Shown here: positions 1-9,914 of the stretch, one piece after another
How positions within the stretch are numbered: the first letter of the stretch is position 1
Layout of the letters: the number at the start of each line of letters is the position of its first letter
Assembly (NCBI RefSeq): GCF_000425385.1
Contig: NZ_AUDI01000016.1
Coordinates: forward strand, 186,001-250,000
DNA from: Pseudoduganella violaceinigra DSM 15887
GTDB lineage: Bacteria > Pseudomonadota > Gammaproteobacteria > Burkholderiales > Burkholderiaceae_D
DNA length: 64,000 nucleotides
Reading direction: 5' to 3'
Notes under the pieces: generated by a model
Databases searched by the model: none
The model's input: the letters and a program-made list of their open reading frames with translations, nothing else
What the model was told of the DNA's origin: nothing
Position numbers and translations under genes: made by a program

Positions 1-9
1 GGTCCCCGC

Positions 10-492
10 CTAATCGTAAACATGGGTCCAGCGGTGTTGCGTGAAGTCGTAATTCTCCATTTCAAATGGCATGAAGGTACTGCCATACGAGAACATGGGC
101 TTACCTGCCTCACATATATAGCCATTGATACCGATTACTTCCTTTACCTCGTCCCTGCCGATGCCGACCGTAGCCAGCGATTCCGGGCAAGATCCGTGCT
201 GTGCTATGTATGCTTCGACCTTGGCGACAATACGCTGCCCCTCTTTTCTCGCCGCGGCATTCATGTACGCATGGGTCCCGAGGACGACCATTACGCCCAG
301 TATCCAGATTCCCATGCGGATAAGAGTCAGCGGCCTGATCGCAGGCTTACGTATGGCGCTCCAACTGGAATGGATCAGCCACGGAACCAACGGCAGGGCC
401 CCAAAAAAGAGGAGAAAGCCCATGTACCGGTTAGAAAGCAGAAATGTCACGAGACCGCAAGTGATGAGGCTAGGAACAAGTGGGCGGATCAT
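10..492 (-). CDS. Hypothetical small inner-membrane protein
   Basis: 160 residues. Two or three hydrophobic stretches lie at about residues 8-41 and 58-76, followed by a soluble C-terminal domain of about 80 residues with two cysteines (about 92 and 107). These could form a disulfide if the domain faces the periplasm. I do not recognise the family. The ATG at 492 begins at the first hydrophobic segment. An alternative in-frame ATG at 549 would overlap the end of the upstream hydrolase gene by 14 bases; neither start has a clear Shine-Dalgarno site. Base composition is visibly more AT-rich than the neighbours, suggesting accessory origin. Confidence 0.7.
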   Translation of the reverse strand: MIRPLVPSLITCGLVTFLLSNRYMGFLLFFGALPLVPWLIHSSWSAIRKPAIRPLTLIRMGIWILGVMVVLGTHAYMNAAARKEGQRIVAKVEAYIAQHGSCPESLATVGIGRDEVKEVIGINGYICEAGKPMFSYGSTFMPFEMENYDFTQHRWTHVYD

Positions 493-535
493 TGACTTGG
501 GGTGAGAACAAAAGAGTGACGTGGCTTCAGTCTTT

Positions 536-2584
536 TCATGGATTGGCATACAGATAGTTGCAGCCCTGGTCGGCAGGATCGCGCGCCATGATGCGGTCGT
601 ACAGGCCGGCGCGTTCGGCAACAGTGCGTTCGACATCTTCCTGCAGCAACAAGCGCGCGGCAACCTGGCGCACAGCGGCGGCACGGGTGGCGGCGATAAA
701 GGCGTCGCGATTGGCGTAGCGCGCCTGCAGGCTTGGGCGCGGATCGTTGGCAGCCTTGCGCTCTGCCTCAGTGCGGGCGAACGGGACGAAGCTGCCCTCG
801 TAGCGCGAAGTGGCCCAGGCGAAGCCGGTCTCCGGCGCGCGCAGGTTCCAGCCGGTGTGGGTGCCGAGCGGCGCTTGCAGCTCCACCAGGCGCACACCGC
901 CACGGTCGTTACCGTCACCGTCCGGTGCCGGGACGCGGGTCTCAAACGCCATCTTCTGCGCGGCGGGCACCATATCGGCAATGCCTTGCGAGAGGAAGCG
1001 CGCGCCATGGTCAAGCCGCGGCTCGCGCAGGTTCTGCTCCGGCGGCGTCAGTCCCGGCACGGCCGGGAAGGCCTTGCGGTATGCCTCCACTGAAACCAGG
1101 GTGCCGTCCTCCAGGCGCGGATAGGCGCTGGCCGGCGGCGGCGTGCCCTTGCTGGTCCAGCCGTCCAGCGCCAGCATCAGGGCCCGCAGCGGCAGGTAGT
1201 AGTTGGTGGTCGACGTGCAGGCGGTGAAGGGGCTGCGGGTCTGCGAACGGCCCACGTAATGCTGGGCACCCATCAAGCCGTACACGCGCACATTGGCGGC
1301 CGGGGCAACGTCGCCCACGCCATCTGGCGCAGTGGTCACCAGCGAGGCGCCGCGGTTCCAGAATTCCGCCGAGGTGTTGGCAATCAAGAGCTTCGGCGCG
1401 CGGCCATACTTGTCCTTCGCGTGGTCCAGCGTGGAAGCGATGCGGCCGGTCACAGGGTCGCGCGTCGGCGTGCTGGTGAACGGGAAGGAATCGCTCGGGT
1501 AGTCATGTTCCTCCAGCATCGACGGATGGCGCGTGACCTGCACGAAGCGGCTATTGAAGCCGCTCGATCCACCAGCGCCCGGCACTTCCAGCAAGGCGCC
1601 GTCGAATACCATCCGGCCTTGCTCGTCGAGATTCAGACCGTCATGCAGCATGCGGCCGATCAGGCGTGCCGACTGGCTGTAGCCGAACATGAGCACCGTC
1701 TTGGGCAGCGAGGCGCCTTCGATCGGGTTATCGCGGAAATACGCCAGCAAATCGCGGATGCCGGCCAGCCCGGCAGCGGTTACGCGCGGGTCTTTCACCT
1801 CATAGCGTACCTCGTAGATCGTCCCCGTCTGGAAGCCGCCTTGCAGCTTGATGCGGCCCGGGCCGCCGGGCTGCTCCGGCGCCAAGAATTCCCAGCGGTT
1901 GCGCTCGATGGGACGGCGGATATCGCCCTGGCGGGTACGCTCCGTCAGCACCGCCTCCGGATCGTTAGCGGTGGCGGGTTCATAGCCGATGCCGCGCAGG
2001 CCGGCGTAACTGGCCACGTCGGCCGGCGCGTCGACGATGAACTCATTGGCCGACATGCCGCGCAGGCCTTTCGCCACGGGCGCCTTGAAGACCAGCGGCC
2101 GCACGCCGGCAGGCGAAGGCGCGACGTCCCAGGTCCAGGCCGAGAACAGCATGCTGAAACCATGCCGCATCATGAAGCCGTCGCCGGCATCGTCCGCCGT
2201 GGTGGGATCGTTGTTCTTCGGCGCCTTGCCATTGAGCTGGCCCAGCACCACGATATTGCCGCGGTTGTTGACGTCGTATACCAGCGTGCCGGTCTTGCCG
2301 CTCACGGGCCGCAGCAGCACGAACTCGCTGGAAAAGCGCACCATGCCGCGCTTGTCGCGCGGGGCGCGCTTCAGGTCGACGATAGGCAGGTTGGCGGCGG
2401 CCTTGGGGTTGAGCGAGAAGTAAGCGATGCCGCGCAGCTTTTCGTATTCGCCGGCCTCCCCGAACTTGACGCCCGGCGCAAACGGCACACGTTCCGTGAT
2501 CTCGATACGTTCGACGGCAGCCCGCGCAGGCAGGGCTGCGACGGCAACGACGGCGGCGGCCGCCGCCCGGCGCAATGTTTTCAT
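536..2584 (-). CDS. Secreted alpha/beta hydrolase domain protein
   Basis: 682 residues with an Ala-rich signal peptide (about residues 1-22, cleavage after an ARA-type site), so probably periplasmic or secreted. The N-terminal part (VERIEITER, then DVNNRGN near residue 105) is typical of a large alpha/beta hydrolase family found in proteobacteria. A nucleophile elbow G-Y-S-Q-S lies around residues 301-305, with Ser303 as the likely catalytic serine. The natural substrate is unknown; an esterase role is inferred from the fold. The start at 2584 was chosen because it opens the signal peptide; longer reading of the frame would run into Lys/Arg/Pro-rich shadow sequence of topB. It lies 43 bases downstream of topB, beyond that gene's terminator. 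Confidence 0.85.
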   Translation of the reverse strand: MKTLRRAAAAAVVAVAALPARAAVERIEITERVPFAPGVKFGEAGEYEKLRGIAYFSLNPKAAANLPIVDLKRAPRDKRGMVRFSSEFVLLRPVSGKTGTLVYDVNNRGNIVVLGQLNGKAPKNNDPTTADDAGDGFMMRHGFSMLFSAWTWDVAPSPAGVRPLVFKAPVAKGLRGMSANEFIVDAPADVASYAGLRGIGYEPATANDPEAVLTERTRQGDIRRPIERNRWEFLAPEQPGGPGRIKLQGGFQTGTIYEVRYEVKDPRVTAAGLAGIRDLLAYFRDNPIEGASLPKTVLMFGYSQSARLIGRMLHDGLNLDEQGRMVFDGALLEVPGAGGSSGFNSRFVQVTRHPSMLEEHDYPSDSFPFTSTPTRDPVTGRIASTLDHAKDKYGRAPKLLIANTSAEFWNRGASLVTTAPDGVGDVAPAANVRVYGLMGAQHYVGRSQTRSPFTACTSTTNYYLPLRALMLALDGWTSKGTPPPASAYPRLEDGTLVSVEAYRKAFPAVPGLTPPEQNLREPRLDHGARFLSQGIADMVPAAQKMAFETRVPAPDGDGNDRGGVRLVELQAPLGTHTGWNLRAPETGFAWATSRYEGSFVPFARTEAERKAANDPRPSLQARYANRDAFIAATRAAAVRQVAARLLLQEDVERTVAERAGLYDRIMARDPADQGCNYLYANP

Positions 2585-2600
2585 GGAGTCGTATGAAATA

Positions 2601-2623
2601 AAACGGGACCGCGCGGGTCCCGT
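2601..2623 (-). terminator. Rho-independent terminator after topB
   Basis: On the minus strand, 4 bases past the topB stop, there is a perfect 8-bp stem (ACGGGACC / GGTCCCGT) with a 5-base loop, followed by TTTATTT. It separates topB from the secreted hydrolase gene. The short U-rich tail makes it moderately strong. Confidence 0.85.
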
Positions 2624-2627
2624 TGGT

Positions 2628-5294
2628 TTATTCCGCTGCTGCGGTTTTCTTGGCGGCTGCCTTTTTCGCTGCCGGCTTCTTGGCTGCAGCTTTTTTGGCG
2701 GGAGCCTTTTTCGCGGCGGCCTTCTTGGCTGCCGGCTTGGCGGCTGGTGCCGCTTCGGCCGCCCCCTCATCGCTGTCCGCCTTGGCTGCCGTCTTCTTGG
2801 CCGCGCCAGGCTTGGCCTTGCGCTCCTCGAACTCGAAGCTGATCTTGCCATCCTTGCCGCGTACCAGGAAGGCCTTGAACGGCCGGCGGGTCCGCTGCGA
2901 GATGAAGCCCGGCAGCAGATCGGTCTTGCCTTCATTGAGCAGCTTGGCCATCTGTTCCGGCAGGATCTCCTGTTGCAGGATGATGCGGCCGGAGCGGAAG
3001 TCGCAAGTCTTTGGCTTGGCTACCTGGTTTTCGCAAACATAGGCCAAGCCCATCTCGTACACCCCGGCGGCGCACTTCGGGCACGGGCCGAGCGGGGTCT
3101 GGCCGGTGAAGTCGACGCCTTCGCCGTCCTCGCCTTCCTCATCGTTCTGGCCGAAGTCGAACTCCAGCTTGAAGTTCTTGATCTCTTCGTCGCGCACAAT
3201 GCGCAGGATCGCCGCGAACGGGCGGCCCATCTTGGAGCGGAAACCTTGCAGCGGGCCGATGGTGCGGTCGCGCAGCAGTTGCTCCACTTCCTCGATTTCG
3301 AACTGGCGCCCACCCGGCACCTTGGTCATCGAGAACTCGCACTTGGTGCAGGCGAAACGGCGATAGTTTTCCTTGACCACGCCGCCGCAGTTCGGGCACG
3401 GCGCGGACAGGGTCGCGTAGTCGCCCGGGATGGTGTCGTTGTCGTATTCCTTGGCGCGCTTGACGATGATCTGGGTCATCTGCGCGATTTCGCGCATGAA
3501 CTCTTCACGCGAGATGCGGCCCTTTTCCATCTGCGACAGCTTGTATTCCCACTCGCCGGTCAGCTCCGGCGCGGTCAGTTCGCTCACGCCCAGGCCGCGC
3601 AGCAGCGTCATGAGCTGGAAGGCTTTCGCCGTCGGCATCATTTCGCGGCCTTCGCGCAGCAGGTATTTCTCGCCCAGCAGGCCTTCGATAATGGCCGCAC
3701 GGGTAGCCGGCGTGCCCAGGCCCTTGCCGGCCATGGCGTCGCGCAGCTCGTCGGAGTCGACCAGCTTACCCGCGCCTTCCATTGCCGACAGCAGCGTCGC
3801 TTCGGTATAGCGTGCAGGCGGCTTGGTCACCAGGCCATTCGGCGTGACCTTTTCGGTCTGCACCTTCTCGCCCTTGGCCACCGGCACCAGGTTGCCGCCG
3901 CTGCCTTCCTTGTCGTCGTCGCTCGCGGCGTCCTTGCCGTAGATGGCCAGCCAGCCCGGGTTGGTCATCACCTTGCCTTCGGTCTTGAACTGGTGACCGG
4001 AAACTTCGGTAAAGCGCGTGGTGACCAGGAATTCCGCAGCCGGGAAGAACACGGCCATGAAGCGGCGCGTCACCAGGTCGTACAGTTTCTGTTCCGGTTC
4101 GCTCAGGTTTTTCGGCACGATGCCGGTCGGGATAATGGCGAAGTGGTCGCTGATCTTGGTGTTGTCGAAGATGCGCTTGTTCGGTTTGACCCAGCCCTTG
4201 TCCAGGATCTGCTTGGCGAACTGGTTGTAGTTATTGCTTTCTTTCAGCACTTCCAGCGTGTCCTTGACGGTCGGCAGGTAGTCTTCCGGCAGGTGGCGCG
4301 AATCGGTACGAGGATAAGTCAGCACCTTGTGCTTTTCGTACAGCGCCTGCGCCAGGCCCAGGGTGTTCTTGGCCGAGAAGCCGAAACGCGAGTTGGCTTC
4401 GCGCTGCAGCGACGTCAGGTCGAACAGGCCGGGCGACATCGAGGTGGTCGGTTTCGACTCCTCGCTGACGTTGCCCTGCTTGCCCTTGCAGGCCAGCGCG
4501 ATCGAGTCGGCAGCGGCCTTGCTCCACAGGCGCTCGGCGCGCTTCTCCGGATCGTGTTCGTCTTTCTTGAAGCTGGTGTCGAGCCAGCGGCCTTCATACA
4601 CGCCGGCGGCGCACACGAATTCGGCGCGCACTTCCCAGTAGTCGCGCGAGACGAAACTCTTGATCTTTTCTTCGCGCTCGACCACGATCGACAGGGTCGG
4701 CGTCTGCACGCGGCCCACGGTGGTCAGGTAGAAGCCGCCCTCTTTCGAGTTGAAAGCGGTCATGGCGCGGGTGCCGTTGATGCCGATCAGCCAGTCCGCT
4801 TCCGAGCGGCAGCGCGCGGCGTCGGCCAGCGGCAGCATCTCGTCGTCGCTGCGCAGGTGGGTGAAGCCGTCGCGGATGGCGTTCGGCGTCATCGACTGCA
4901 GCCACAGGCGCTTGACCGGCTGCTTGGCTTTTGCATTCTGCGCAATCAGGCGGAAGATCAGTTCACCTTCGCGGCCCGCGTCGCATGCGTTGATCAGGGT
5001 GGTGACGTCCTTGCGCTTGATCAGCTTGTTCAGCACCTTGAGGCGCGATTCAGTCTTGGCGATCGGGTTCAGCGCGAAGTACGGCGGGATCATCGGCAAA
5101 TGGGTGAAGGTCCATTTGCCGCGCTTGACGTCGTGCTCTTCCGGCACGGCGATTTCCAGCAGGTGACCCACTGCCGAGGACAGCACGTAGTCGTCGGATT
5201 CGAAATACTCATCGTGCTTGCTGAAGCCGCCAAGCGCTTTCGCGATGTCGTTCGCGACAGAAGGTTTCTCGGCGATGATGAGGGCTTTGCTCAT
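2628..5294 (-). CDS. topB: DNA topoisomerase III (type IA)
   Basis: 888 residues. It relaxes and decatenates negatively supercoiled DNA by single-strand passage. The N-terminal TOPRIM domain has the IIAEKPS start and an acidic CDAGREGE motif near residue 105. The catalytic tyrosine is Tyr327 in T-Y-P-R-T-D-S-R. Behind the core are two cysteine modules of the topoisomerase zinc-ribbon type (CPNCGG...CTKC and CPKC...C), then a basic Ala/Lys-rich tail of about 60 residues built of AAKK-type repeats, resembling a histone-H1 tail and likely to bind DNA non-specifically. It follows smg on the same strand after a 147-base gap. E. coli TopB is about 650 residues; the longer form with a C-terminal extension is common in Burkholderiales. 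Confidence 0.95.
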   Translation of the reverse strand: MSKALIIAEKPSVANDIAKALGGFSKHDEYFESDDYVLSSAVGHLLEIAVPEEHDVKRGKWTFTHLPMIPPYFALNPIAKTESRLKVLNKLIKRKDVTTLINACDAGREGELIFRLIAQNAKAKQPVKRLWLQSMTPNAIRDGFTHLRSDDEMLPLADAARCRSEADWLIGINGTRAMTAFNSKEGGFYLTTVGRVQTPTLSIVVEREEKIKSFVSRDYWEVRAEFVCAAGVYEGRWLDTSFKKDEHDPEKRAERLWSKAAADSIALACKGKQGNVSEESKPTTSMSPGLFDLTSLQREANSRFGFSAKNTLGLAQALYEKHKVLTYPRTDSRHLPEDYLPTVKDTLEVLKESNNYNQFAKQILDKGWVKPNKRIFDNTKISDHFAIIPTGIVPKNLSEPEQKLYDLVTRRFMAVFFPAAEFLVTTRFTEVSGHQFKTEGKVMTNPGWLAIYGKDAASDDDKEGSGGNLVPVAKGEKVQTEKVTPNGLVTKPPARYTEATLLSAMEGAGKLVDSDELRDAMAGKGLGTPATRAAIIEGLLGEKYLLREGREMMPTAKAFQLMTLLRGLGVSELTAPELTGEWEYKLSQMEKGRISREEFMREIAQMTQIIVKRAKEYDNDTIPGDYATLSAPCPNCGGVVKENYRRFACTKCEFSMTKVPGGRQFEIEEVEQLLRDRTIGPLQGFRSKMGRPFAAILRIVRDEEIKNFKLEFDFGQNDEEGEDGEGVDFTGQTPLGPCPKCAAGVYEMGLAYVCENQVAKPKTCDFRSGRIILQQEILPEQMAKLLNEGKTDLLPGFISQRTRRPFKAFLVRGKDGKISFEFEERKAKPGAAKKTAAKADSDEGAAEAAPAAKPAAKKAAAKKAPAKKAAAKKPAAKKAAAKKTAAAE

Positions 5295-5361
5295 ATTTAT
5301 AGTTCTCGTCGGTGAATGCGGCAGCGCGCATCATACAACATTAGAAAGTAAACGATGCCAA

Positions 5362-5382
5362 GTGATGCTTGTGATGCATCAC
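5362..5382. promoter_or_regulatory. Palindrome GTGATGCATCAC in topB leader
   Basis: A perfect 12-bp palindrome occupies 5371-5382 and is preceded by a second GTGATGC copy at 5362-5368, giving a direct repeat with a 9-base period next to the dyad. It lies between smg and topB, about 80 bases ahead of the topB start. It could be an operator. No regulator is assigned and no convincing -35/-10 pair was found beside it. Confidence 0.35.
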
Positions 5383-5441
5383 TACGCTGCGAATATTATT
5401 ACGGAAACGGCCAGCGCAGGGCAACGCTGGCAAGAGTGTGC

Positions 5442-5906
5442 TTAATGCAACAGGCGAGGCGCCTGTTCTTCTTCTGCGCCGAACAGGTCGTCGAACATCA
5501 GGGCGTCCGGTTCCTTGCCCTGGCTCCACAGCAGCATCAGCACGATGATCTTCAGCTTGCCCAGCGACACCGGCGCCTCGTCCAGCGCCAGGGCGCGTTC
5601 GATGACGATTTCACGTTGCAGCGGGGACAGCAGGCCGGCGCTCTCCAGGAACTGGATAAAGCCGACGGCAGGGGTGCCCAATACGTCCAGCTCCTGGCGC
5701 ACGTAAAAGCGCGTGCCAGTCGATGCGGCCGTCAGCGATTGCTCGACGCCAGCCATGGCGGCAAGATCGTTCAGCCAGACCAGCGCCTCGGAAATTTCCA
5801 CGTCGTCGAAGCCGACTGCGGAGAGTTTCTTTGCCAATGCTGCGGGTTCAGGGCAGGCATCAGGGCGGTAATAGGTCTCGTACAGGTAAACCAGGATGTC
5901 AAACAT
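5442..5906 (-). CDS. smg: Smg family protein (DUF494)
   Basis: 154 residues, beginning [10 protein letters not shown], the usual opening of the Smg/DUF494 family. The function is not established; the family is conserved beside dprA in beta- and gammaproteobacteria. The sequence is acidic, soluble and largely helical, with no signal peptide. It lies 49 bases downstream of dprA on the same strand and probably shares its transcript. The family assignment is by recognition of sequence and context together. Confidence 0.9.
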   Translation of the reverse strand: MFDILVYLYETYYRPDACPEPAALAKKLSAVGFDDVEISEALVWLNDLAAMAGVEQSLTAASTGTRFYVRQELDVLGTPAVGFIQFLESAGLLSPLQREIVIERALALDEAPVSLGKLKIIVLMLLWSQGKEPDALMFDDLFGAEEEQAPRLLH

Positions 5907-5955
5907 GGCGCTACTTTAGCAGCATCTGCGAGCCGGGCACAAGCGTTGCGGCGGT

Positions 5956-7122
5956 TCACGCGCCTTTCAGCCGCTGGAAAGCGCCGCCGGGCAGCCTTTC
6001 CACCACACCGGCCAGTTCCAGGGCAAGCAAACTTGCCTGCATATCACCTGGCGCAAGTTGCAACCTTGCAGCAAGTTCATCGGCCCCGACCGGATCGTGG
6101 CCGAGAGCCGCCAGCAGCCAGCTCCCCGCCTCGTCGCTCTGGGCGGCCGCGGCGCCCGGCAGCGGCAGGCCAAGGTCTTCCAGCAAGTGCTCCGGCGTGG
6201 CGACCAGGCGGCCGCCGGCGCGGATCAGGGCATGGCAGCCGGCCGACTGCGGCGCATGCACCGAGCCCGGCAGCACATAAATATCGCGCCCCGCGTCCAC
6301 GGCCGCGTTGGCGGTGATCAGCGAGCCCGATTTGGCCGCCGCTTCCACCACCAGCGTGGCGCGCGCCATGCCGGCGATGATGCGGTTGCGGATCGGGAAA
6401 TGCTCGGGACGGGCGGGCGCGGCAAGGGGGAACTCGCTGAGCAGGCAACCCTCCTCGGCGATGCGGCGCGCCAGGGCGGCATTGCGGCGCGGGTAGATGC
6501 GGTCGATGCCGGTGCCGATCACGGCCACGGTGCGGCCCGGCCCGGCCAGCCCGCCTTCATGGGCGGCCGCATCGATGCCCAGCGCCAGGCCGGACACCAC
6601 CAGCATGCCGGCCTCGCTCAGCGCGTGCGCAAACTGGCGCGCGTTGGCTTTGCCTTGCGTGGTGGCGTTGCGAGCGCCCACTACCGCCACGCCTTCGCGG
6701 CGCAGCAGGCCGGGGTCGCCTTTGGCGTAAAGCAGCAAGGGCGGGTCGGCAATATGCTGCAGCGTTGGCGGGTAGTCGGGGTCGCCCAGCATGACCAGGT
6801 GGTTGCCGTCCTGCGCCGCCCATGCAAGTGTGGCTTCGGCCAGGGCGTGTATCCGCGCCGGCAGGGGGCCCGCAAGAAGACGCGCCGCGTCGAGCGACAT
6901 GCCGGACGCCGCATCATCGCCGGCGCCGTGCTCGTGCGCAGGCGCTACCGCAAAGCGCAAATTGGCCGCGGAAAAAACTGCCTGGGGAGAATGGTAATGC
7001 TGGAGCAGCCGGGAAGCTGCGTGGCGGCCGACGCCTGGCGTATTTGCCAGGCGCAGCCACATCGCCAGGCGCTCGAAGTCCTGGCGGGCGGGATGGGGGG
7101 TGTCCGTGGCGTGCACGGCCAT
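5956..7122 (-). CDS. dprA: DNA-processing protein DprA
   Basis: 388 residues. DprA binds incoming single-stranded DNA during natural transformation and loads RecA. An N-terminal SAM-like helical region (ANTPGVGRHAASRLL, about 28-42) precedes the Rossmann core with VAVVGARNAT, VSGLALGIDAAAH, GTGIDRIYP and the SGSLITA segment. A C-terminal winged-helix (DML1-like) domain ends the protein. The length matches the family. The ATG at 7122 lies 5 bases after the LysM gene stop, so the two are probably co-transcribed. Presence of DprA suggests, but does not prove, competence. Confidence 0.95.
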   Translation of the reverse strand: MAVHATDTPHPARQDFERLAMWLRLANTPGVGRHAASRLLQHYHSPQAVFSAANLRFAVAPAHEHGAGDDAASGMSLDAARLLAGPLPARIHALAEATLAWAAQDGNHLVMLGDPDYPPTLQHIADPPLLLYAKGDPGLLRREGVAVVGARNATTQGKANARQFAHALSEAGMLVVSGLALGIDAAAHEGGLAGPGRTVAVIGTGIDRIYPRRNAALARRIAEEGCLLSEFPLAAPARPEHFPIRNRIIAGMARATLVVEAAAKSGSLITANAAVDAGRDIYVLPGSVHAPQSAGCHALIRAGGRLVATPEHLLEDLGLPLPGAAAAQSDEAGSWLLAALGHDPVGADELAARLQLAPGDMQASLLALELAGVVERLPGGAFQRLKGA

Positions 7123-7127
7123 GGAGA

Positions 7128-8225
7128 TTACTCCGCTGTCTTGGCGACATCCCCCACAACGATCGGTTCGGTCACCTGCATGATCAAGCCGTACGACACA
7201 TGCTTGAACACGCGGAAGATAAACAAACTGCCCACTTCTTCATCCGGCAGCTTGACCATTTTGCCAGCAGTACCATAGCGGCCGGTGCTGCTGCCAGGCT
7301 CGGTAACCGTGTCACCTCGATGGTACAGCTGCAGCACAGCTCCGACATCGAGTCCGTCAATCTTTCCGCGATTAATGCTCACAACCTGGTTCTGGCCGGC
7401 GTGGGTGACGCCGTTGTAGACCGCCAGCACATTTGCGTGGACGTCCACTTCCGGCGGATGCGGTACATAGTTTTGCATCGGCATCGGCGGCATTGCCATC
7501 AGCATATCGCCCTTGCCCATTTCTTCCTTGGCGGCAGCGACCACAAAGGTATGCACGCCGCCGACTTCTTTCGACTCGGTTTCCAGCTTCAGCGTGCCCA
7601 GGTAGAACGCCTCCTGCGCCACGACTTTCTGGGTCAGCGGGTCTTTCAGCGGTTTACCCGGACGGAAGACCTGGAACGAGGTGCCGCCTTTCAGATCGCC
7701 GCGGACATAGGCCTTATCGCCCTTGCCGATGAAGACATGGCCGCCACGGGTAGCGAGAATGCGCGGTGCGTTCGCCATTTCATCGTCTTCGATGATCAGC
7801 GGCTGGGTCAGGAACGGCTCGATCACGCCGGACGGGATCGACCTGACGGCTTCCTTGCCCAGGCCTTCGGTGCGCAGTTGCGGGCCGAGGCGCATATCGC
7901 CGGTGCTGCCATCGCCGCCGACCTTGTTACCCAGGCGCAGACGGCCGGCTTCACGGTCGAACCACACGATCTGGCCTGGATAAATCCAGTGCGGATTGGC
8001 AATTTCTTCCTTGTTCATACCCCAGACCTGCGGCCAGCACCAAGGCTTGTCGAGGAAGGTACCGGAGATATCCCACAGGGTATCTCCCTTGACTACGGTA
8101 TGGCTGTCGGGCGCGTTCGGCTTGAATTCGCAAACGATAGGTTTTGCGTGGGCCGAAACGGCCGTCACACCGCAAAACATGGCCGCGGCCAACAGGCGGC
8201 TGCTGCTTGTGCTAAAATTTTTCAT
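7128..8225 (-). CDS. LysM-domain secreted protein
   Basis: 365 residues with a signal peptide (about 1-27, cut near SAHA-K). A LysM motif starting around residue 42 (HTVVKGDTLWDISG) is expected to bind peptidoglycan. The remaining ~270 residues have no catalytic motif I can name. Proteins of this type are commonly encoded directly upstream of dprA in betaproteobacteria. The ATG at 8225 opens the signal peptide and has GGA about 8 bases upstream. The gene diverges from def across 176 bases. Confidence 0.85.
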   Translation of the reverse strand: MKNFSTSSSRLLAAAMFCGVTAVSAHAKPIVCEFKPNAPDSHTVVKGDTLWDISGTFLDKPWCWPQVWGMNKEEIANPHWIYPGQIVWFDREAGRLRLGNKVGGDGSTGDMRLGPQLRTEGLGKEAVRSIPSGVIEPFLTQPLIIEDDEMANAPRILATRGGHVFIGKGDKAYVRGDLKGGTSFQVFRPGKPLKDPLTQKVVAQEAFYLGTLKLETESKEVGGVHTFVVAAAKEEMGKGDMLMAMPPMPMQNYVPHPPEVDVHANVLAVYNGVTHAGQNQVVSINRGKIDGLDVGAVLQLYHRGDTVTEPGSSTGRYGTAGKMVKLPDEEVGSLFIFRVFKHVSYGLIMQVTEPIVVGDVAKTAE

Positions 8226-8401
8226 TGATATATCCATTAGGTGCGGCAATGACGGAAGGCCACAAAGGCTTGCCTCACTGAAATCAAATTCTGCCCATAT
8301 TACCCTGATCAAGCAAGGAATTCGTGTCACAGAAGCAATCGTGCACACATAATATGCGCAGTTTACCGCACTTTCATTATAGTTTAACCAAGATTCCCGC
8401 C

Positions 8402-8941
8402 GTGAAACTGAATATTCTCCGCTACCCAGACCCCCGCCTGCACAAAGTTGCCAAACCTGTGGCCGTGTTCGACGAGCGCCTGGCCAAATTGGTGGAAGAC
8501 ATGGCGGAAACCATGTACGACGCCCCCGGCATCGGCTTGGCCGCCACCCAGGTGGACGTGCATGAGCAGGTGGTCGTCATCGACATTACCGAAGACAAAA
8601 CCGGCCTGACCGCCTTCATCAACCCGGAAATCCTGTGGTCGAGCGAAGAAAAACAGGTGTACGACGAAGGCTGCCTGTCCGTGCCCGGCGTCTACGACGG
8701 CGTCGAACGCCCGTCCGCCGTGAAAGTGCGTGCTTACAATGTCAAGGGCGAAGCCTTCGAACTGGACGCCGACGGCCTGCTGGCAGTGTGCATTCAGCAT
8801 GAAATGGACCACCTGAAAGGCAAGGTGTTCGTGGAATACCTGTCCCCCTTGAAACGCAACCGCATCAAGACCAAACTGCAAAAAGAAGAACGCGGCATCC
8901 AGCGCGACGAAGCGCTGCGCGCCTCGGGCCGCCGTTATTGA
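8402..8941 (+). CDS. def: Peptide deformylase
   Basis: 179 residues from a GTG start at 8402. The enzyme removes the N-formyl group from nascent proteins using a metal ion. All three family motifs are visible: [13 protein letters not shown] (metal-binding Cys) and H-E-M-D-H (two metal-binding His and catalytic Glu). The GTG start gives the usual ~170-180 residue length and the typical [10 protein letters not shown] opening; the in-frame ATG at 8324 would add 26 unconserved residues. fmt follows after 16 bases, the usual def-fmt operon. Confidence 0.95.
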   Translation: MKLNILRYPDPRLHKVAKPVAVFDERLAKLVEDMAETMYDAPGIGLAATQVDVHEQVVVIDITEDKTGLTAFINPEILWSSEEKQVYDEGCLSVPGVYDGVERPSAVKVRAYNVKGEAFELDADGLLAVCIQHEMDHLKGKVFVEYLSPLKRNRIKTKLQKEERGIQRDEALRASGRRY

Positions 8942-8957
8942 TACCAGCGGGGGAAGC

Positions 8958-9914
8958 ATGAAAGTGATCTTCGCGGGCACGCCCGAATTTGCGGCCGTCG
9001 CCCTTCAGGCTTTGCACGAAGCGGGTTTCGAGATTCCCCTGGTACTGACCCAGCCGGACCGCCCGGCCGGCCGCGGCATGCAGCTGCAGCCGTCGGCGGT
9101 CAAGCAATACGCCGCCAAGCACGGCATCGAAGTGCTGCAGCCGCTCTCCCTGCGTATGGACGCCAAGGACCCGCAACGCGCCGCGGAAGCCAACGCCGCC
9201 CATGAGCGTCTGCTGGCCACCGACTACGACGTGATGGTGGTCGCGGCCTACGGCCTGATCCTGCCGCGCGCCACCCTCGACATCAAACCCTGCCTGAACA
9301 TCCACGGCTCCCTGCTGCCGCGTTGGCGCGGCGCCGCCCCGATCCATCGCGCGATCGAGTCGGGCGATGCGGAAACCGGCGTCACCATCATGCAGATGGA
9401 GGAAGGCCTGGATACCGGGCCGATGCTGCTGATCGAACGCACCCCGATCACGCCGCAGGACACCACCGCCACCCTGCACGACAAGCTGGCCGCCATGGGC
9501 GCCCAAATGATGGTCAAGGTGCTGCACAAGATGGAAAAAGGCGTGGTGGAAGCGGTACCGCAGCCGGAACACGGCGTTACCTACGCCAACAAGATTCTGA
9601 AGGAAGAAGCGGCGCTGGACTTTACCCAGCCCGCGCGCGAAATCGGCCGCAAGATCCGCGCTTTCAACCCCTTCCCCGGCGCGCATGGCGATGTGAACGG
9701 CACCACCATCAAACTGTGGGGCGCCGAAGTGCTCGAGAGCGGCAGCAAGGCCGCTCCCGGCCAGGTGATCGCGGCCGACGCCCAGCACGGCATCGTAATC
9801 GCCTGCGGCGAAGGCACCTTGCGCCTGACGCAGCTGCAAAAGCCGGGTGGCAAGCGCCTGCCGGCCGAGGAATTCATCAAAGGCTTCCCGCTCGACGGGC
9901 AGCGATTCCAGTAA
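8958..9914 (+). CDS. fmt: Methionyl-tRNA formyltransferase
   Basis: 318 residues. It formylates initiator Met-tRNA with 10-formyl-tetrahydrofolate, the step whose product Def later reverses. [13 protein letters not shown] opens the formyltransferase Rossmann fold. The catalytic region has [16 protein letters not shown], followed by DTGPML, and a C-terminal OB-like tRNA-binding domain begins after about residue 205. The ATG has a strong Shine-Dalgarno (GGGGGAAGC). Confidence 0.97.
   Translation: MKVIFAGTPEFAAVALQALHEAGFEIPLVLTQPDRPAGRGMQLQPSAVKQYAAKHGIEVLQPLSLRMDAKDPQRAAEANAAHERLLATDYDVMVVAAYGLILPRATLDIKPCLNIHGSLLPRWRGAAPIHRAIESGDAETGVTIMQMEEGLDTGPMLLIERTPITPQDTTATLHDKLAAMGAQMMVKVLHKMEKGVVEAVPQPEHGVTYANKILKEEAALDFTQPAREIGRKIRAFNPFPGAHGDVNGTTIKLWGAEVLESGSKAAPGQVIAADAQHGIVIACGEGTLRLTQLQKPGGKRLPAEEFIKGFPLDGQRFQ

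Noticed and set aside
2427-5315. 962-codon open frame on the plus strand
   Set aside because: It is the complement of topB and the secreted hydrolase; composition is His/Arg/Gln-rich shadow with no domain, while the minus-strand proteins are clear.
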